Shown: positions 19,675 through 28,687 of the stretch, in pieces | Layout of the letters: the number at the start of each line of letters is the position of its first letter | How positions within the stretch are numbered: position 1 is the first letter of the stretch | From: Lasioglossum baleicum | Taxonomy: Eukaryota > Arthropoda > Insecta > Hymenoptera > Halictidae | Direction: 5' to 3' | DNA length: 64,000 nt | NCBI RefSeq assembly: GCF_051020765.1 | Contig: NC_134930.1 | Span: forward strand, 1,674,001-1,738,000 | Notes under the pieces: generated by a model | Told to the model about the DNA's origin: nothing | The model's database searches: none | The model's input: the letters and a program-made list of their open reading frames with translations, nothing else | Made by a program: the position numbers and the translations under genes

Positions 19675-19817
19675 TATTATATATACTATAGATGACTCTC
19701 TCCCACAGTCGTCGTTATTCAGCGAACGTGTGATCTTCGCTCCATTTTTCACGGTAAGTACAATTTTTATTTTTATACAGAAATCAATCATTGGTTAGAA
19801 AACATTTTTTTATTTAG
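19675..19817 (+). promoter_or_regulatory. Promoter and 5'UTR intron for the MDGF gene
   Basis: TATTATATATACTATA (19675-19690) is followed at about 28 nt by an ACAGTCG initiator-like site (19705-19711). A short noncoding exon ends ACG before GTAAGTA (donor 19754); the acceptor TTTTTTTATTTAG ends at 19817, immediately before the ATG. The 64-bp intron is thus wholly in the leader. Confidence 0.65.
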
Positions 19818-20393
19818 ATGGCTCAAATCACCCAAATCATTGACATGGATGGATTCATTGTCGAGAGAAAATTTTTATGCAAAGAATTAGCCATTATCAA
19901 TGTTTACGACGGCTCGTTCGAACTCGCTGAATTTCGTTTGGGAATAAACTTTCATCGTTTATCAGATGCTGACAAAAAGTCGGCACGGTACGTAAGCAAT
20001 TTTGTACACGGGATTCCATTTATCGATTTCGGCTATGAAAAATATCAACAGAACGACGTGTTCGATGTTATACGCAATTTTGTGCGCGATCACGCGAATC
20101 CCGTCGTAGCGTACAAAGGTGGGTGTTTCGAGAGAGACATCCTTCGAAAATTAGAAATAAACTCGATAAATTTGGAAAATTTAGGATGTCCAAAATACGA
20201 TGTATTAGTCCACGATCCCATGTACCGAACTGCTCACGTACCGTGTAAACTTCACTGTTGGACAAAACGCTCTTCAAAACCGTACCATTGCTGTCTGCGC
20301 GAAGTGCAAACATTTCGAGCATGGCTAAACAATTATATAAAAAAACGTAACTCACTTCTTTCACCCAGCGTTTTAAAAAAAAAAAAAAAATGA
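19818..20393 (+). CDS. MDGF-type protein, possible RNase H-fold nuclease
   Basis: 191 aa. It starts with IIDMDGF and contains VAYKGGCFERDILRKL, GCPKYDVLVHDP and a Cys/His-rich C-terminal part (HCWTK...YHCCLREVQTF.AWL). I have a sense of this pattern in uncharacterised insect proteins linked to mobile elements. The D...E...D/H arrangement and the E-C-H-C style cluster recall DEDDh exonucleases or the Maelstrom domain, but that is a weak inference. Translation ends in lysines from an A-rich run (about 20374-20390), and the stop overlaps the next ATG (ATGA). Confidence 0.6.
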   Translation: MAQITQIIDMDGFIVERKFLCKELAIINVYDGSFELAEFRLGINFHRLSDADKKSARYVSNFVHGIPFIDFGYEKYQQNDVFDVIRNFVRDHANPVVAYKGGCFERDILRKLEINSINLENLGCPKYDVLVHDPMYRTAHVPCKLHCWTKRSSKPYHCCLREVQTFRAWLNNYIKKRNSLLSPSVLKKKKK

Positions 20394-20829
20394 TTGAGAT
20401 ACCGGACACCACACCTGATTTGCGTCTCGAGCGCGACAGACTCCAAACTTTCCGTTCATGGCGTTATTCACACATCGTCAAACCTGAAGACCTCGCAGCC
20501 GCAGGATTTTTCTCCTTGTGCGACGAAGATCTCGTCAAATGCTTCGAATGTGGTATAATGCTGCATCGATGGAAAGATGGCGACGTTCCCATGAATGAGC
20601 ACCGCATCTGGTCCAGATGCTGCGGATACGTTCACGGGGCGAACTGTGGTAACGTACCGATCGGAGCTAACCCTAGCGCAATAACGCCACAACCGAGAGG
20701 GATAGACGTGTGCGGATACCAGGTAAAAAAAAAATTTTTTAAAAGAAAATTAATTAAGAAATGTTTTTATAAATTAAAAAAATATTTATTTAGGAAGACA
20801 CCCAGAAACCACGTATGCACAGATTTTGA
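20390..20829 (+). CDS. BIR-domain (IAP-like) protein
   Basis: A single BIR domain, the zinc fold of inhibitor-of-apoptosis proteins. RLQTFRSW opens it, and the zinc ligands are C51-x2-C54-x16-H71-x6-C78, with the family Gly55 and Trp61. A GTAAAA donor (20723) and ATTTATTTAG acceptor (20793) define a 71-bp intron; spliced, the protein is about 122 aa ending at 20829. Read through, it is 169 aa ending at 20899 with a lysine-rich tail. There is no RING. It may block host cell death as baculovirus IAPs do (inference). It overlaps the preceding stop by ATGA. Confidence 0.85.
20723..20793 (+). other. Candidate 71-bp intron in the BIR gene
   Basis: ACCAG|GTAAAA ... ATATTTATTTAG|GAAG. The interval is A/T-rich and codes for a lysine/phenylalanine stretch unlike the flanks. 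Both spliced and retained forms have open frames, so alternative C-termini are possible. Confidence 0.6.
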
Positions 20830-20888
20830 GAGAAATGTAGCAGCAAACTATTTAGCAGTCCGGACCACTGAAAGAAAAAACATTATTT

Positions 20889-21224
20889 TTAATATTTAAT
20901 CTTGTATTGTAAAAAAATAAATAATACTTGCCACTCAAATAACGTTGCAATTGATGTAACGAACTCCCCATCCCACTCCTCCACCTCCTCGCGACAGCGA
21001 CGCATATTTAATCGCCAACCGCGAATAAACTCGCACCGTTCGTAGTTTGTATCAAATGTCTGTAAGATAAACGTACAGTGTAAATTTTGTTTGAAAAAAT
21101 ATATTTCACGATAACACAGTGATGAACACACGATACTTACCAGCACGCTCAACAGCTCGTTTAATGACAGATTTTTGTCAACGACCACGAAACGTGGCTC
21201 TCGTGGCACCATTATACTCAACAT
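20889..21224 (-). CDS. Small - strand gene with a candidate intron
   Basis: ATG at 21224 (an upstream in-frame ATG is at 21245). The frame runs to 20889. A strong GTAAGT donor at 21140 and a TTATCTTACAG acceptor ending at 21060 mark an 81-bp intron, a multiple of three, so the frame is open with or without splicing. Spliced length is about 84 aa. TTTAAA near 21258 and TTCAGT near 21230 make a plausible core promoter. Sequence such as VPREPRFVVVDKNLSLNELL and YERCEFIRGWRLNMRRC is not assignable to a family. It is the only right-end gene reading back towards the centre. Confidence 0.5.
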   Translation of the reverse strand: MLSIMVPREPRFVVVDKNLSLNELLSVLVSIVCSSLCYREIYFFKQNLHCTFILQTFDTNYERCEFIRGWRLNMRRCREEVEEWDGEFVTSIATLFEWQVLFIFLQYKIKY

Positions 21225-21245
21225 GATTGCAAACTGAAAATGCAT

Positions 21246-22002
21246 TTGACCGCCGCCTCCTTTTAAACACCGGTAGAAAACGCGAGATTAAATGAGGAAG
21301 GAAATGCAAAACCATAAGAGAAAGATCGTTGCAATAGGACCTCTCTCACTGTTTTATGAAACAGCGCGATAATTACGTCTTGCAGCTGCACAAAACAGCG
21401 GTTTAGATTTTAAGCATAATTAAAAACGCAAGATTAAATGCGGAAGTAAAACCATAAGAGAGAGATCGCTACAATAAAACCTCTCTCTGTTTTTGATAAA
21501 ACAGAGCTATAATTGCATCGAATCTCTCTCTTACAGTTTTTAACTTGGTAGAAAATAATCAGAGGATACCTCTTCTACAATCATATACTCCTAAGAGAAA
21601 AAAGTCTATACCAATTCTGGACCAGGGTGGTTCCCCCGGCTTTATTATTCTCACAATAGAAATACCTCTTCTACAATCATATGCTCCTAAGAGAAATAAA
21701 AGTCTCTCTCTCTCTCTTTCCTGTAAAGACATGATATAATCCTCACCGAACATGATAAGGAAATTGCTTCACATAATATTGCAACTAATTAGGTCCGGAA
21801 AAGATAAGGAAAACCACAAGGACGATGACCCCATCAATCGATCCTTGCAAGACACGATGTGTTCCCCCCACCCAAAAGATTGACCTACATAATATTTACA
21901 GAATAATAAAACGCGGAAAAAGATAAGGAAACAAAGACGGCACGCGCCGACACCGGAAATGATAAGGAAAACCGCAAGGCGCGTCGGAAATCATAAGGAA
22001 AT
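21246..22002. other. Right subterminal region, no gene seen
   Basis: Two diverged copies of an AAACCATAAGAGA(A/G)AGATCG..CAATA..ACCTCTCTC..TGTTTT unit lie at about 21310-21370 and 21449-21510. From about 21580 there are inverted, shuffled fragments of the left TIR modules: CTCTTAGGAGCATATGA-, TCGGTGAGGATTATATCATG- and CCCACCCAAAAGATTGACC-type blocks. No convincing coding frame. Confidence 0.7.
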
Positions 22003-23120
22003 TTCTACGGTATCGAAGCACCACAATATTCAAATGTCTCACCAACTGTCCTTCAGGTTTTAAAAACACAAAAAATATCAATACGCCCCTTCTGCACTTC
22101 GTTCAACAAGTCCAACGGACTAAACATGGAAACCGCCACGTACGGGACAATGACCGATCTTTCACGAAAAACACAGTAAATCTTGCATGAAAGAACGCGA
22201 AAATATTGTTCAAGAATATTCTGATGCAAAACGGTATGAATGCCGAATTCAAATAACTTCGTAGCAGCGAACGCCTGCAACGATGGCACGTTAGCGAACC
22301 GCATCATTCTTTACACATCCCATTATTTCACGCAATATTTAAACAGCTTGAAATACAAAGGATGTGGTCCTACAGATAACCCGATCGCGCAAAATGTAAA
22401 TCCCCACTGAAAAAATACGGAAACGTGATAGATAAGGAAATCGTTCCACATAATATTACAACTTAAAAAATCTTTAAAAATACGTGTGGTCTTACAGATA
22501 ACAATGCCTTGCAAGACAGGATGCGAAACGTGTTCGGACATGATCCCCACCCAAAAGATAATGATAACCACGCATGAAATAACAAGGTCGATGACACGCT
22601 ATTTCATGGAAAAATTTAATGAAGAATACTAACGTGTTCCCCCCTCCCCCATCCAAAAGATTGGCCTACATAATATTTACAGAATAATAAAACGCGGAAA
22701 AAATTTAATGAAGAATACTAATGTGTTCCCCACCCAAAAGATTGACCTACATAATATTTACAGAATAATAAAACGCGGAAAAAGATAGAATAATAAAACG
22801 CGGAAAAAGATAAGGAAACAAAGACGGCACGCGCCGACACCGGAAATGATAAGGAAATTGCTTCACATAATATTGCAACTAAGTTCCCCCACCCAAAAGA
22901 TTGACCTACATAATATTTACAGAATAATAAAACGCGGAAAAAGATAAGGAAACAAAGACGGCACCGGAAATGATAAGGAAAACCGCACGCGTCGGAAAGG
23001 AAATGATAATGATAAGGAAAACCGCAAGAAATCAAGATGGCGCCACGCGCCAGAGCCGAACGCTATTTCACGATAACGGAAATTCACTTCCTGAGTTAGA
23101 ATCCCCATAGGTACACTACT
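22003..23120 (-). repeat. Polinton right terminal inverted repeat
   Basis: Reverse-complement match to 3271-4557, shorter because of one fewer outer repeat unit and a missing block. It includes a truncated mirror of the reading frame at 4245. It ends ACTACT-3' next to GACGTA. Confidence 0.93.
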
Positions 23121-23126
23121 GACGTA
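23121..23126 (+). repeat. Target-site duplication, right copy (GACGTA)
   Basis: Second copy of the 6-bp duplication; the gag frame of unit A continues from here exactly as in unit B. Confidence 0.96.
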
Positions 23127-23705
23127 GCAAAATTAAAAAGAAATCCGAAACCCTCCGAAATGGCACATCCGATATTCGCCTACGATCCGAATCGGTATAG
23201 CCCCCAGAAACATCAAGGGAGAGGGAAAACCGGAGACGTCGAATTCTTAAATGCAATTACGACCACAAGTGACGGAGAGGGGCAAAATACCCGCAATCTC
23301 GAACCCCAAAATACTCACGCTGGGATAGCAAAACGGGACTTTTCAGCTTCGCGCGCGAGTTATTCAGCTGCCGGGCGAAATAGGAACGATGCCTACCGCG
23401 GAGGAACGAGGGGAAGGTGGTCACAACACCCACCATCGCGCCAAGCGACAACTCCAGCTACCGGAATCGGGCCACAATCACCGTCACGCGATAAACAACG
23501 TGTGGGGGTGAAACCCGAGATGGAATGTTGGAATTGTCGAAAAATAGGGCATAGATCACGAGATTGCAGGGAGGAGCCCCGGATGCACTGCTACCAATGC
23601 GGCGCACCGGAAGTAACGTTAAGAACCTGCCGAAGATGTAATCGGTATTCGGGAAATGGTTGGAGGGGTCGCTCGACAAGGCCGGAGAGACCACCCCCGA
23701 AATAA
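23127..23705 (+). pseudogene. gag: gag of unit A, 3' part
   Basis: Continuation of the interrupted gag: the linker region and nucleocapsid with CWNCRKIGHRSRDC and CYQCGAPEVTLRTCRRC zinc clusters. It ends TAA at 23703-23705, overlapping pol. It differs from unit B at very few positions (for example GIGP versus GVGP). The slippery GGGAAAT is at 23651-23657. Confidence 0.92.
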
Positions 23706-26700
23706 TATCGGCCCGCGTGAAAACAAACGGGGAAAGATCAAAACCGCCGTTGTTAACAGTTAAAGCTTTTATTGATTCGCTGCCAGTAGACGCCCTAATA
23801 GACACGGGTTCATCAATTACGTTCATTAGTCGGGAAGTAATAGAACAGCTTAGTAGCGCTGCCGTTAAGGTGGAAAACACGGAAAAACCGTGTTATTTTC
23901 TCCTCGCCACGGGGACAATTGATAAGGCTCAAGAAAAAGCACAATTTCGCGTAAGGATAGGAACAAAGGAACAGGAAATCTCGGCCAGGGTGTTAGATAA
24001 TCTCGTGACTCCTCTCTTATTAGGAACGGATGCGATTGCATTGTTTGGAATAGTCGCGGAATTTCACAATGCCACTTGGTATTTTGCGTCCAATCCGGAG
24101 GAAAAATTCCCCTTCGACGACCCAAACCCAACCACCGTATGCTGCGGCCTACAGATTTTGAAAATTAGCGAAAAACAACAACTGGAAACCTTCCTCCAGA
24201 CTGAGTTGCCAGAATTCGAGAAAATGAAGGGCTTGACCGATTTGATCAGCCACAAGATAGATGTGGGGAAGCACCCGCCAATTAAACAGAGGTATTATGC
24301 CGTCTCTCCTAAAGTTCAGGAGGCCATTTATAAAGAGGTGGATATCCTATTAGCAGACGGCATAATTGAACCATCTAATAGTGGCTGGTCAAGTCCAATA
24401 GTAATGGTCAAGAAACCAAGCGGAAAATATAGATTCTGCTTGGACTTTAGAAAAGTCAACGAAGTCTCGAGGAAGGATGCATATCCGCTGCCGTTAATGA
24501 CCCAGATCCTGGACAAACTGCGAACGGCAAGGTACATCTCAACCCTAGATTTGAGTCAAGCATATTTTCAAATTCCACTCGAACAAAATAGTCGCGAAAT
24601 TACAGCTTTCACAGTGCCGGGTAAAGGCCTTTTTCAATTTCGTCGCATGCCGTACGGTCTCACGGGGGCACCAGCAACCTTCCAACGGTTGCTTGATCGT
24701 TTAATAGGGCCAGAGATGGAGCCCCACGTATTCGCGTATTTGGATGACATCATAATAGTGACGAAAACATTTGAAGAACACTTGGAATGGTTAAAACTCG
24801 TGTTAGATCGTATAAAGGCTGCCGGTCTTATAATAAACCCGGACAAATGTGAATTCTGCCGCACCGAGGTCCGTTACTTAGGGTTCGTAGTAAGCAAGGA
24901 AGGGTTGAAAGTAGATTCGGAAAAGATCCAACCTATTCTGACATATCCAGTGCCGAAAAACATCAAACAAGTGCGGCGATTCTTGGGCATGGCCTCCTGG
25001 TACAGGCGGTTTATTCCAGGATTCGCAACACTAGCAGAACCTTTAAACAACCTTTTGCGAAAGAATCGGGAATGGGTATGGAAGGACGGACAACAATCCG
25101 CCTTCGAAACCCTAAGGGATATGATCGCTGGCGCCCCAACTCTTTCTTGCCCGGATTTTTCGTTGCCGTTCACCTTGCAAACGGATGCAAGTACCGTCGG
25201 ATTAGGTGCAGTCTTGACTCAAGAAATCGAGGGAATCGAGAAAGTAATTGCCTTCGCAAGTAGATCACTTACGCTGCCAGAAAGGAAATACTCAGCTACA
25301 GAGCTGGAGTGCCTTGCAATAGTCTGGTCAGTAGAGAAATTTAGAGCTTATCTAGAGGGTTATAAATTTACGGTAATAACAGATCATAATAGCCTGCGGT
25401 GGTTGAGGAAATTACAGAACCCATCGGGTCGTTTAGCGAGATGGGCCTTGCAACTTTTAGAGTACGACTTTCAAGTCGTGTATCGGCAAGGGGCCCTAAA
25501 TAAAGTGCCGGATGCACTATCACGTGCTTTTGAGGGGGTCGAAGGAGAATTAGAAGTCGGTGCCGTAATAAAACCCACATGGTACGAAGGGAAATTCGCG
25601 GAAATAGAGAGCAATCCTGACAGATTTAAGGACTGGTGCATTAGGAGCGGGGAATTATATTATCGGAGGACAGACCCACTCATTGCGGAGACTTTGGGAA
25701 AAGATACCAATGAGTGGAAATTGGTGATCCCGGAGGAGCGCAGGACCGAGATTTTGCAAGAGGCCCATGACGGCCCACAAGCAGGACATTTGGGAATAGA
25801 GAAAACGTATCGTAGGGTAGCGACTAGGTATTACTGGCCCGGCATGTATCGGACCACCGTGGAATATGTAAGACGCTGCACAACCTGTCAGCTAACGAAA
25901 GTGGAGCAAACACTCCCTTCCGGGCTGATGGGTCGGCGCCATATTAACATGCCGTGGTCAGTGGTCGCTGCCGATATAATGGGTCCTTTTCCGTCAAGCA
26001 AATCCGGTCATGCGTACCTCCTGGTGATGCAAGATCTGTTTACAAAATGGATCGAGTGCGCCCCGCTTCGACGTGCAACAGGACCTAAAATTGCGGAAGC
26101 CCTAGAAAATTTGATATTTTCGCGATGGGGTACACCCGATGTACTCCTGACAGATAACGGCACTGAGTTTGCTAACAAATGCCTACATCAGCTCGCCGAA
26201 GAGTATGGCATTCATATCACAACAACCCCTCCGTACCATCCGCAGGCAAATCCGGTGGAAAGAGTAAATCGCATCCTAAAGACGATGATAGTTGCGTTCT
26301 TAGAGAGGGATCACAGAGAATGGGATATTAATTTATCAAAATTCAGATTTGCGTATAACACGGCCTATCATTCCGTGTTACAAACGTCCCCAGCCTTTTT
26401 GAACTTCGGGCGAGATCCGCGACCATTTAGAGGCGTACGAGCGGACAATGAACCGCCAATAGACATGTTATTAGAGCCGACCGATCATTGGAAGGGTAGG
26501 GTAGCGCACCTACAAACCTTGCGAAGTTGGGTGATAGAAAATTTAGAAAGTGCCTATAACACGCAGGCCAAATATTATAATTCGCGACATGTAAATAAGG
26601 AATTTGAGGTAGGAGATAGAGTAGTAAAACGACAGCGAGCACTTTCGTCAGCAGCTCAACATTTTGCGGCAAAGCTGGTACCCAAATTCAGTGGACCAGT

Positions 26701-26824
26701 AATAATTACGAAAAAGATATCCCCAGTAGTATATGCCCTTGCTACTGAAGACGGCCGAGACTTGGGAAAAGTCCACATAAGCGACATAAAAGCATACCTT
26801 CCATCACACGCAACGAAGGCATAA
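23657..26824 (+). CDS. pol: pol of unit A (protease, RT, RNase H, integrase)
   Basis: Open through 1054+ codons in the -1 frame relative to gag. It has the same domains as the unit B pol: DTG protease, YLDD reverse transcriptase, TDAS RNase H, H2C2 and D,D,E integrase, C-terminal GPV-type region. It is intact, but the upstream gag is split by the Polinton, so normal Gag-Pol synthesis is not possible from this copy. Confidence 0.95.
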   Translation, partial: WLEGSLDKAGETTPEIISARVKTNGERSKPPLLTVKAFIDSLPVDALIDTGSSITFISREVIEQLSSAAVKVENTEKPCYFLLATGTIDKAQEKAQFRVRIGTKEQEISARVLDNLVTPLLLGTDAIALFGIVAEFHNATWYFASNPEEKFPFDDPNPTTVCCGLQILKISEKQQLETFLQTELPEFEKMKGLTDLISHKIDVGKHPPIKQRYYAVSPKVQEAIYKEVDILLADGIIEPSNSGWSSPIVMVKKPSGKYRFCLDFRKVNEVSRKDAYPLPLMTQILDKLRTARYISTLDLSQAYFQIPLEQNSREITAFTVPGKGLFQFRRMPYGLTGAPATFQRLLDRLIGPEMEPHVFAYLDDIIIVTKTFEEHLEWLKLVLDRIKAAGLIINPDKCEFCRTEVRYLGFVVSKEGLKVDSEKIQPILTYPVPKNIKQVRRFLGMASWYRRFIPGFATLAEPLNNLLRKNREWVWKDGQQSAFETLRDMIAGAPTLSCPDFSLPFTLQTDASTVGLGAVLTQEIEGIEKVIAFASRSLTLPERKYSATELECLAIVWSVEKFRAYLEGYKFTVITDHNSLRWLRKLQNPSGRLARWALQLLEYDFQVVYRQGALNKVPDALSRAFEGVEGELEVGAVIKPTWYEGKFAEIESNPDRFKDWCIRSGELYYRRTDPLIAETLGKDTNEWKLVIPEERRTEILQEAHDGPQAGHLGIEKTYRRVATRYYWPGMYRTTVEYVRRCTTCQLTKVEQTLPSGLMGRRHINMPWSVVAADIMGPFPSSKSGHAYLLVMQDLFTKWIECAPLRRATGPKIAEALENLIFSRWGTPDVLLTDNGTEFANKCLHQLAEEYGIHITTTPPYHPQANPVERVNRILKTMIVAFLERDHREWDINLSKFRFAYNTAYHSVLQTSPAFLNFGRDPRPFRGVRADNEPPIDMLLEPTDHWKGRVAHLQTLRSWVIENLESAYNTQAKYYNSRHVNKEFEVGDRVVKRQRALSSAAQHFAAKLVPKFSGPVIITKKISPVVYALATEDGRDLGKVHISDIKAYLPSHATKA

Positions 26825-26919
26825 AACTAATGTACTCAAGCTTTTCCCTACAGAATTAAAAAAACGAGTCGCCTTCGGAAAAGAAGACAGGCCGAATTCA
26901 TTTGCTGCCGGACCGAAGG

Positions 26920-28101
26920 ATGAATACACTAACCGAGATTAAGGAAGCAATCATCCGGCTAAAGGAGTCGGAAGATAGGCAACAGATAGAAGAGTTCCTC
27001 CGCACCCAATGGGAAGAAATAAAAGGGACAACAGAGACGACGAAAGACTGTTCCCCAGTGTCAGGAGTAGAAATAGAGGAAGAAACCAGCTCGAGTAGTT
27101 CATTCTTTTCGCTCGAAGATAAGCAAGGGGGAGAACCAGAAACAACGGGAGAGTTGGACGCCACGTTGGAAGACATCCCAACAGAAATATTAGACGACTC
27201 CACAACAATGATAGCCGAGAAATCGGACGAGATCGCTGCCGAAGCGGAGCAGCCGGAAGAGAGCGCTGACGACAAGGGGAAACTCGACGAAATCGCTGCC
27301 GAAGCAGAGCAGCCGGTAGAGAGCGCTGACGACAAGGGGAAACTCGACGAGGTCGCTGCCGAAGCAGAGCAGCCTGAAGAGAGCGCTGACGACAAGGTAA
27401 AACCCGACGAGATCGCTGCCGAAGCAGAGAAGCCTGAAGAGGGCACTAACGTATTCCTGGAACTCAAAGAAACCGCTGCCGAGATCAAGCAGCCCCAGGA
27501 AATCATCGCCGAAAACGCGCTCATTACTCCGTACACGCCGGGAAAAATGGCGAGAGGCATAATAGAAAACGTACGAGACAGTTTCGAATGGGTGCACCGC
27601 CATGGGATAGCGAGATTACGAGAAGAGGAGAGACAAGAAGAAGAAGAACGAGAAAGGGCGAGACGAGAGGAGGAGAAGCGACAAGAGGAGAGACGCAAGA
27701 GACCGAGCAGACCCACAATAATAAATCCAGTTAGACCACGGCTGCCTAAACAAGCGCCCGCACCGGAGAAGAGGGACCCACAGTTCCTAAAAGCTGCTCC
27801 TCTGGAGAAAGCATACCGGTATGGGGAACCACCCTTACTCAAGAGGGAACCTGGGACAAAACCATCGCTGCCGGAAACAAGAAGGGAACAAAAGAAGCCC
27901 CAAGAAATACAATTTATCGATAGACAGAGGAACTGCTGGAGGTGCGGTAAACGGGGACACAGCCACCGATACTGCTCGGAGCCCGCAACAGTGTACTGTT
28001 TTCGATGTGGTCGAGGGGGCTACACCATAAAGTCTTGCCCTAAATGCGGACAAGAATGGAAGGAAGGCGGACCACACCACCCATGGGGATATAAAGCCTA
28101 G
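26920..28101 (+). CDS. ORF3 of unit A, zinc-knuckle protein in env position
   Basis: 393 aa from the ATG at 26920; the frame extends upstream to a TTG at 26902. Identical in layout to unit B ORF3: an acidic N-terminus, 20-residue IAAEAEQP.ESADDKGKLDE repeats, an RE-rich helix and C-terminal zinc knuckles. No signal peptide or transmembrane segment, so not an envelope protein. Confidence 0.85.
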   Translation: MNTLTEIKEAIIRLKESEDRQQIEEFLRTQWEEIKGTTETTKDCSPVSGVEIEEETSSSSSFFSLEDKQGGEPETTGELDATLEDIPTEILDDSTTMIAEKSDEIAAEAEQPEESADDKGKLDEIAAEAEQPVESADDKGKLDEVAAEAEQPEESADDKVKPDEIAAEAEKPEEGTNVFLELKETAAEIKQPQEIIAENALITPYTPGKMARGIIENVRDSFEWVHRHGIARLREEERQEEEERERARREEEKRQEERRKRPSRPTIINPVRPRLPKQAPAPEKRDPQFLKAAPLEKAYRYGEPPLLKREPGTKPSLPETRREQKKPQEIQFIDRQRNCWRCGKRGHSHRYCSEPATVYCFRCGRGGYTIKSCPKCGQEWKEGGPHHPWGYKA

Positions 28102-28687
28102 GATAACCGGCGGAGAAGTCGCTGCCGCAAAGAGAGATTAACTCCTACCTGCGTGTTATTATTACGGATAAAAATCATACGAGGGACATATATTATTTTT
28201 TTTACTAGAAGCACGCTGCCCAGAAAGGAGCGTTAGCAAAGAATAGCTAATTTATATTACTAATAAACAGATTAGAAGTTACCTTGTTCTTAAAAGACTG
28301 ACAAACTTGTATTTTTGTGCCGCTAGGACACCAAAGAAGTTAGATTAAAGAATCGTTGCCGAAATAGGACTACCAATTATTGTAGAAACCCAATACCCAT
28401 TCCAACAGTCGCGAATAACGGTCATTTGCGAAAAATTTTTTTGCGAACCATTCTTTTTAGAATAAATGCCGGTCGTCGAAGGATTCTCGCCCGCATTGGT
28501 GTACGACATATAGTAAGTATTTAGTGTAAAGGGGTAAGGTAGCGAATACATGTTGGGGTAAGGTGAACAAGTAGTTTTGTGATATTGGATGGAACGAGTC
28601 AAGGGAGAGCGTCCGCTACCCAGCCCGCGAAAGCCTGATGGGTGGCTGCCACCGGTATGGCCCGGTCTCCCCGAGGGGGGGAGGAGT
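28102..28687 (+). other. 3' untranslated region and polypurine tract, unit A
   Basis: 586 bp between ORF3 and the LTR with no gene. It ends in the polypurine tract GAGGGGGGGAGGAGT (28673-28687), the plus-strand primer just before the LTR TGTGACG. Confidence 0.8.

Larger units (their letters stand above)
3271..23120 (+). mobile_element. Maverick/Polinton, 19,850 bp, apparently intact
   Basis: Begins AGTAGTGTACC and ends GGTACACTACT, has TIRs over 1 kb and a 6-bp target-site duplication. It encodes the diagnostic set: protein-primed DNA polymerase B, retroviral-type integrase, FtsK/HerA packaging ATPase, adenain-like protease, major and minor capsid proteins. All these frames are open apart from two predicted introns. 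Size and content match Polintons/adintovirus-like elements, which are regarded as integrated DNA viruses or virus-derived transposons. Insertion into a near-consensus retrotransposon copy implies a fairly recent event. Whether it makes particles cannot be told from sequence. Confidence 0.97.

Noticed and set aside
19589..19798. 69-aa frame upstream of the MDGF gene
   Set aside because: It runs through a TATA box, initiator and predicted leader intron, so it is better explained as promoter and leader.
26898..27842. 314-aa - strand frame opposite ORF3
   Set aside because: Serine/leucine-rich shadow of the ORF3 repeats; the sense frame has zinc knuckles and is clearly the coding strand.
28102..28687. 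RNA gene in the 3' untranslated region
   Set aside because: No tRNA or other recognisable RNA fold could be supported; it ends in a polypurine tract and is explained as retrotransposon 3' UTR.
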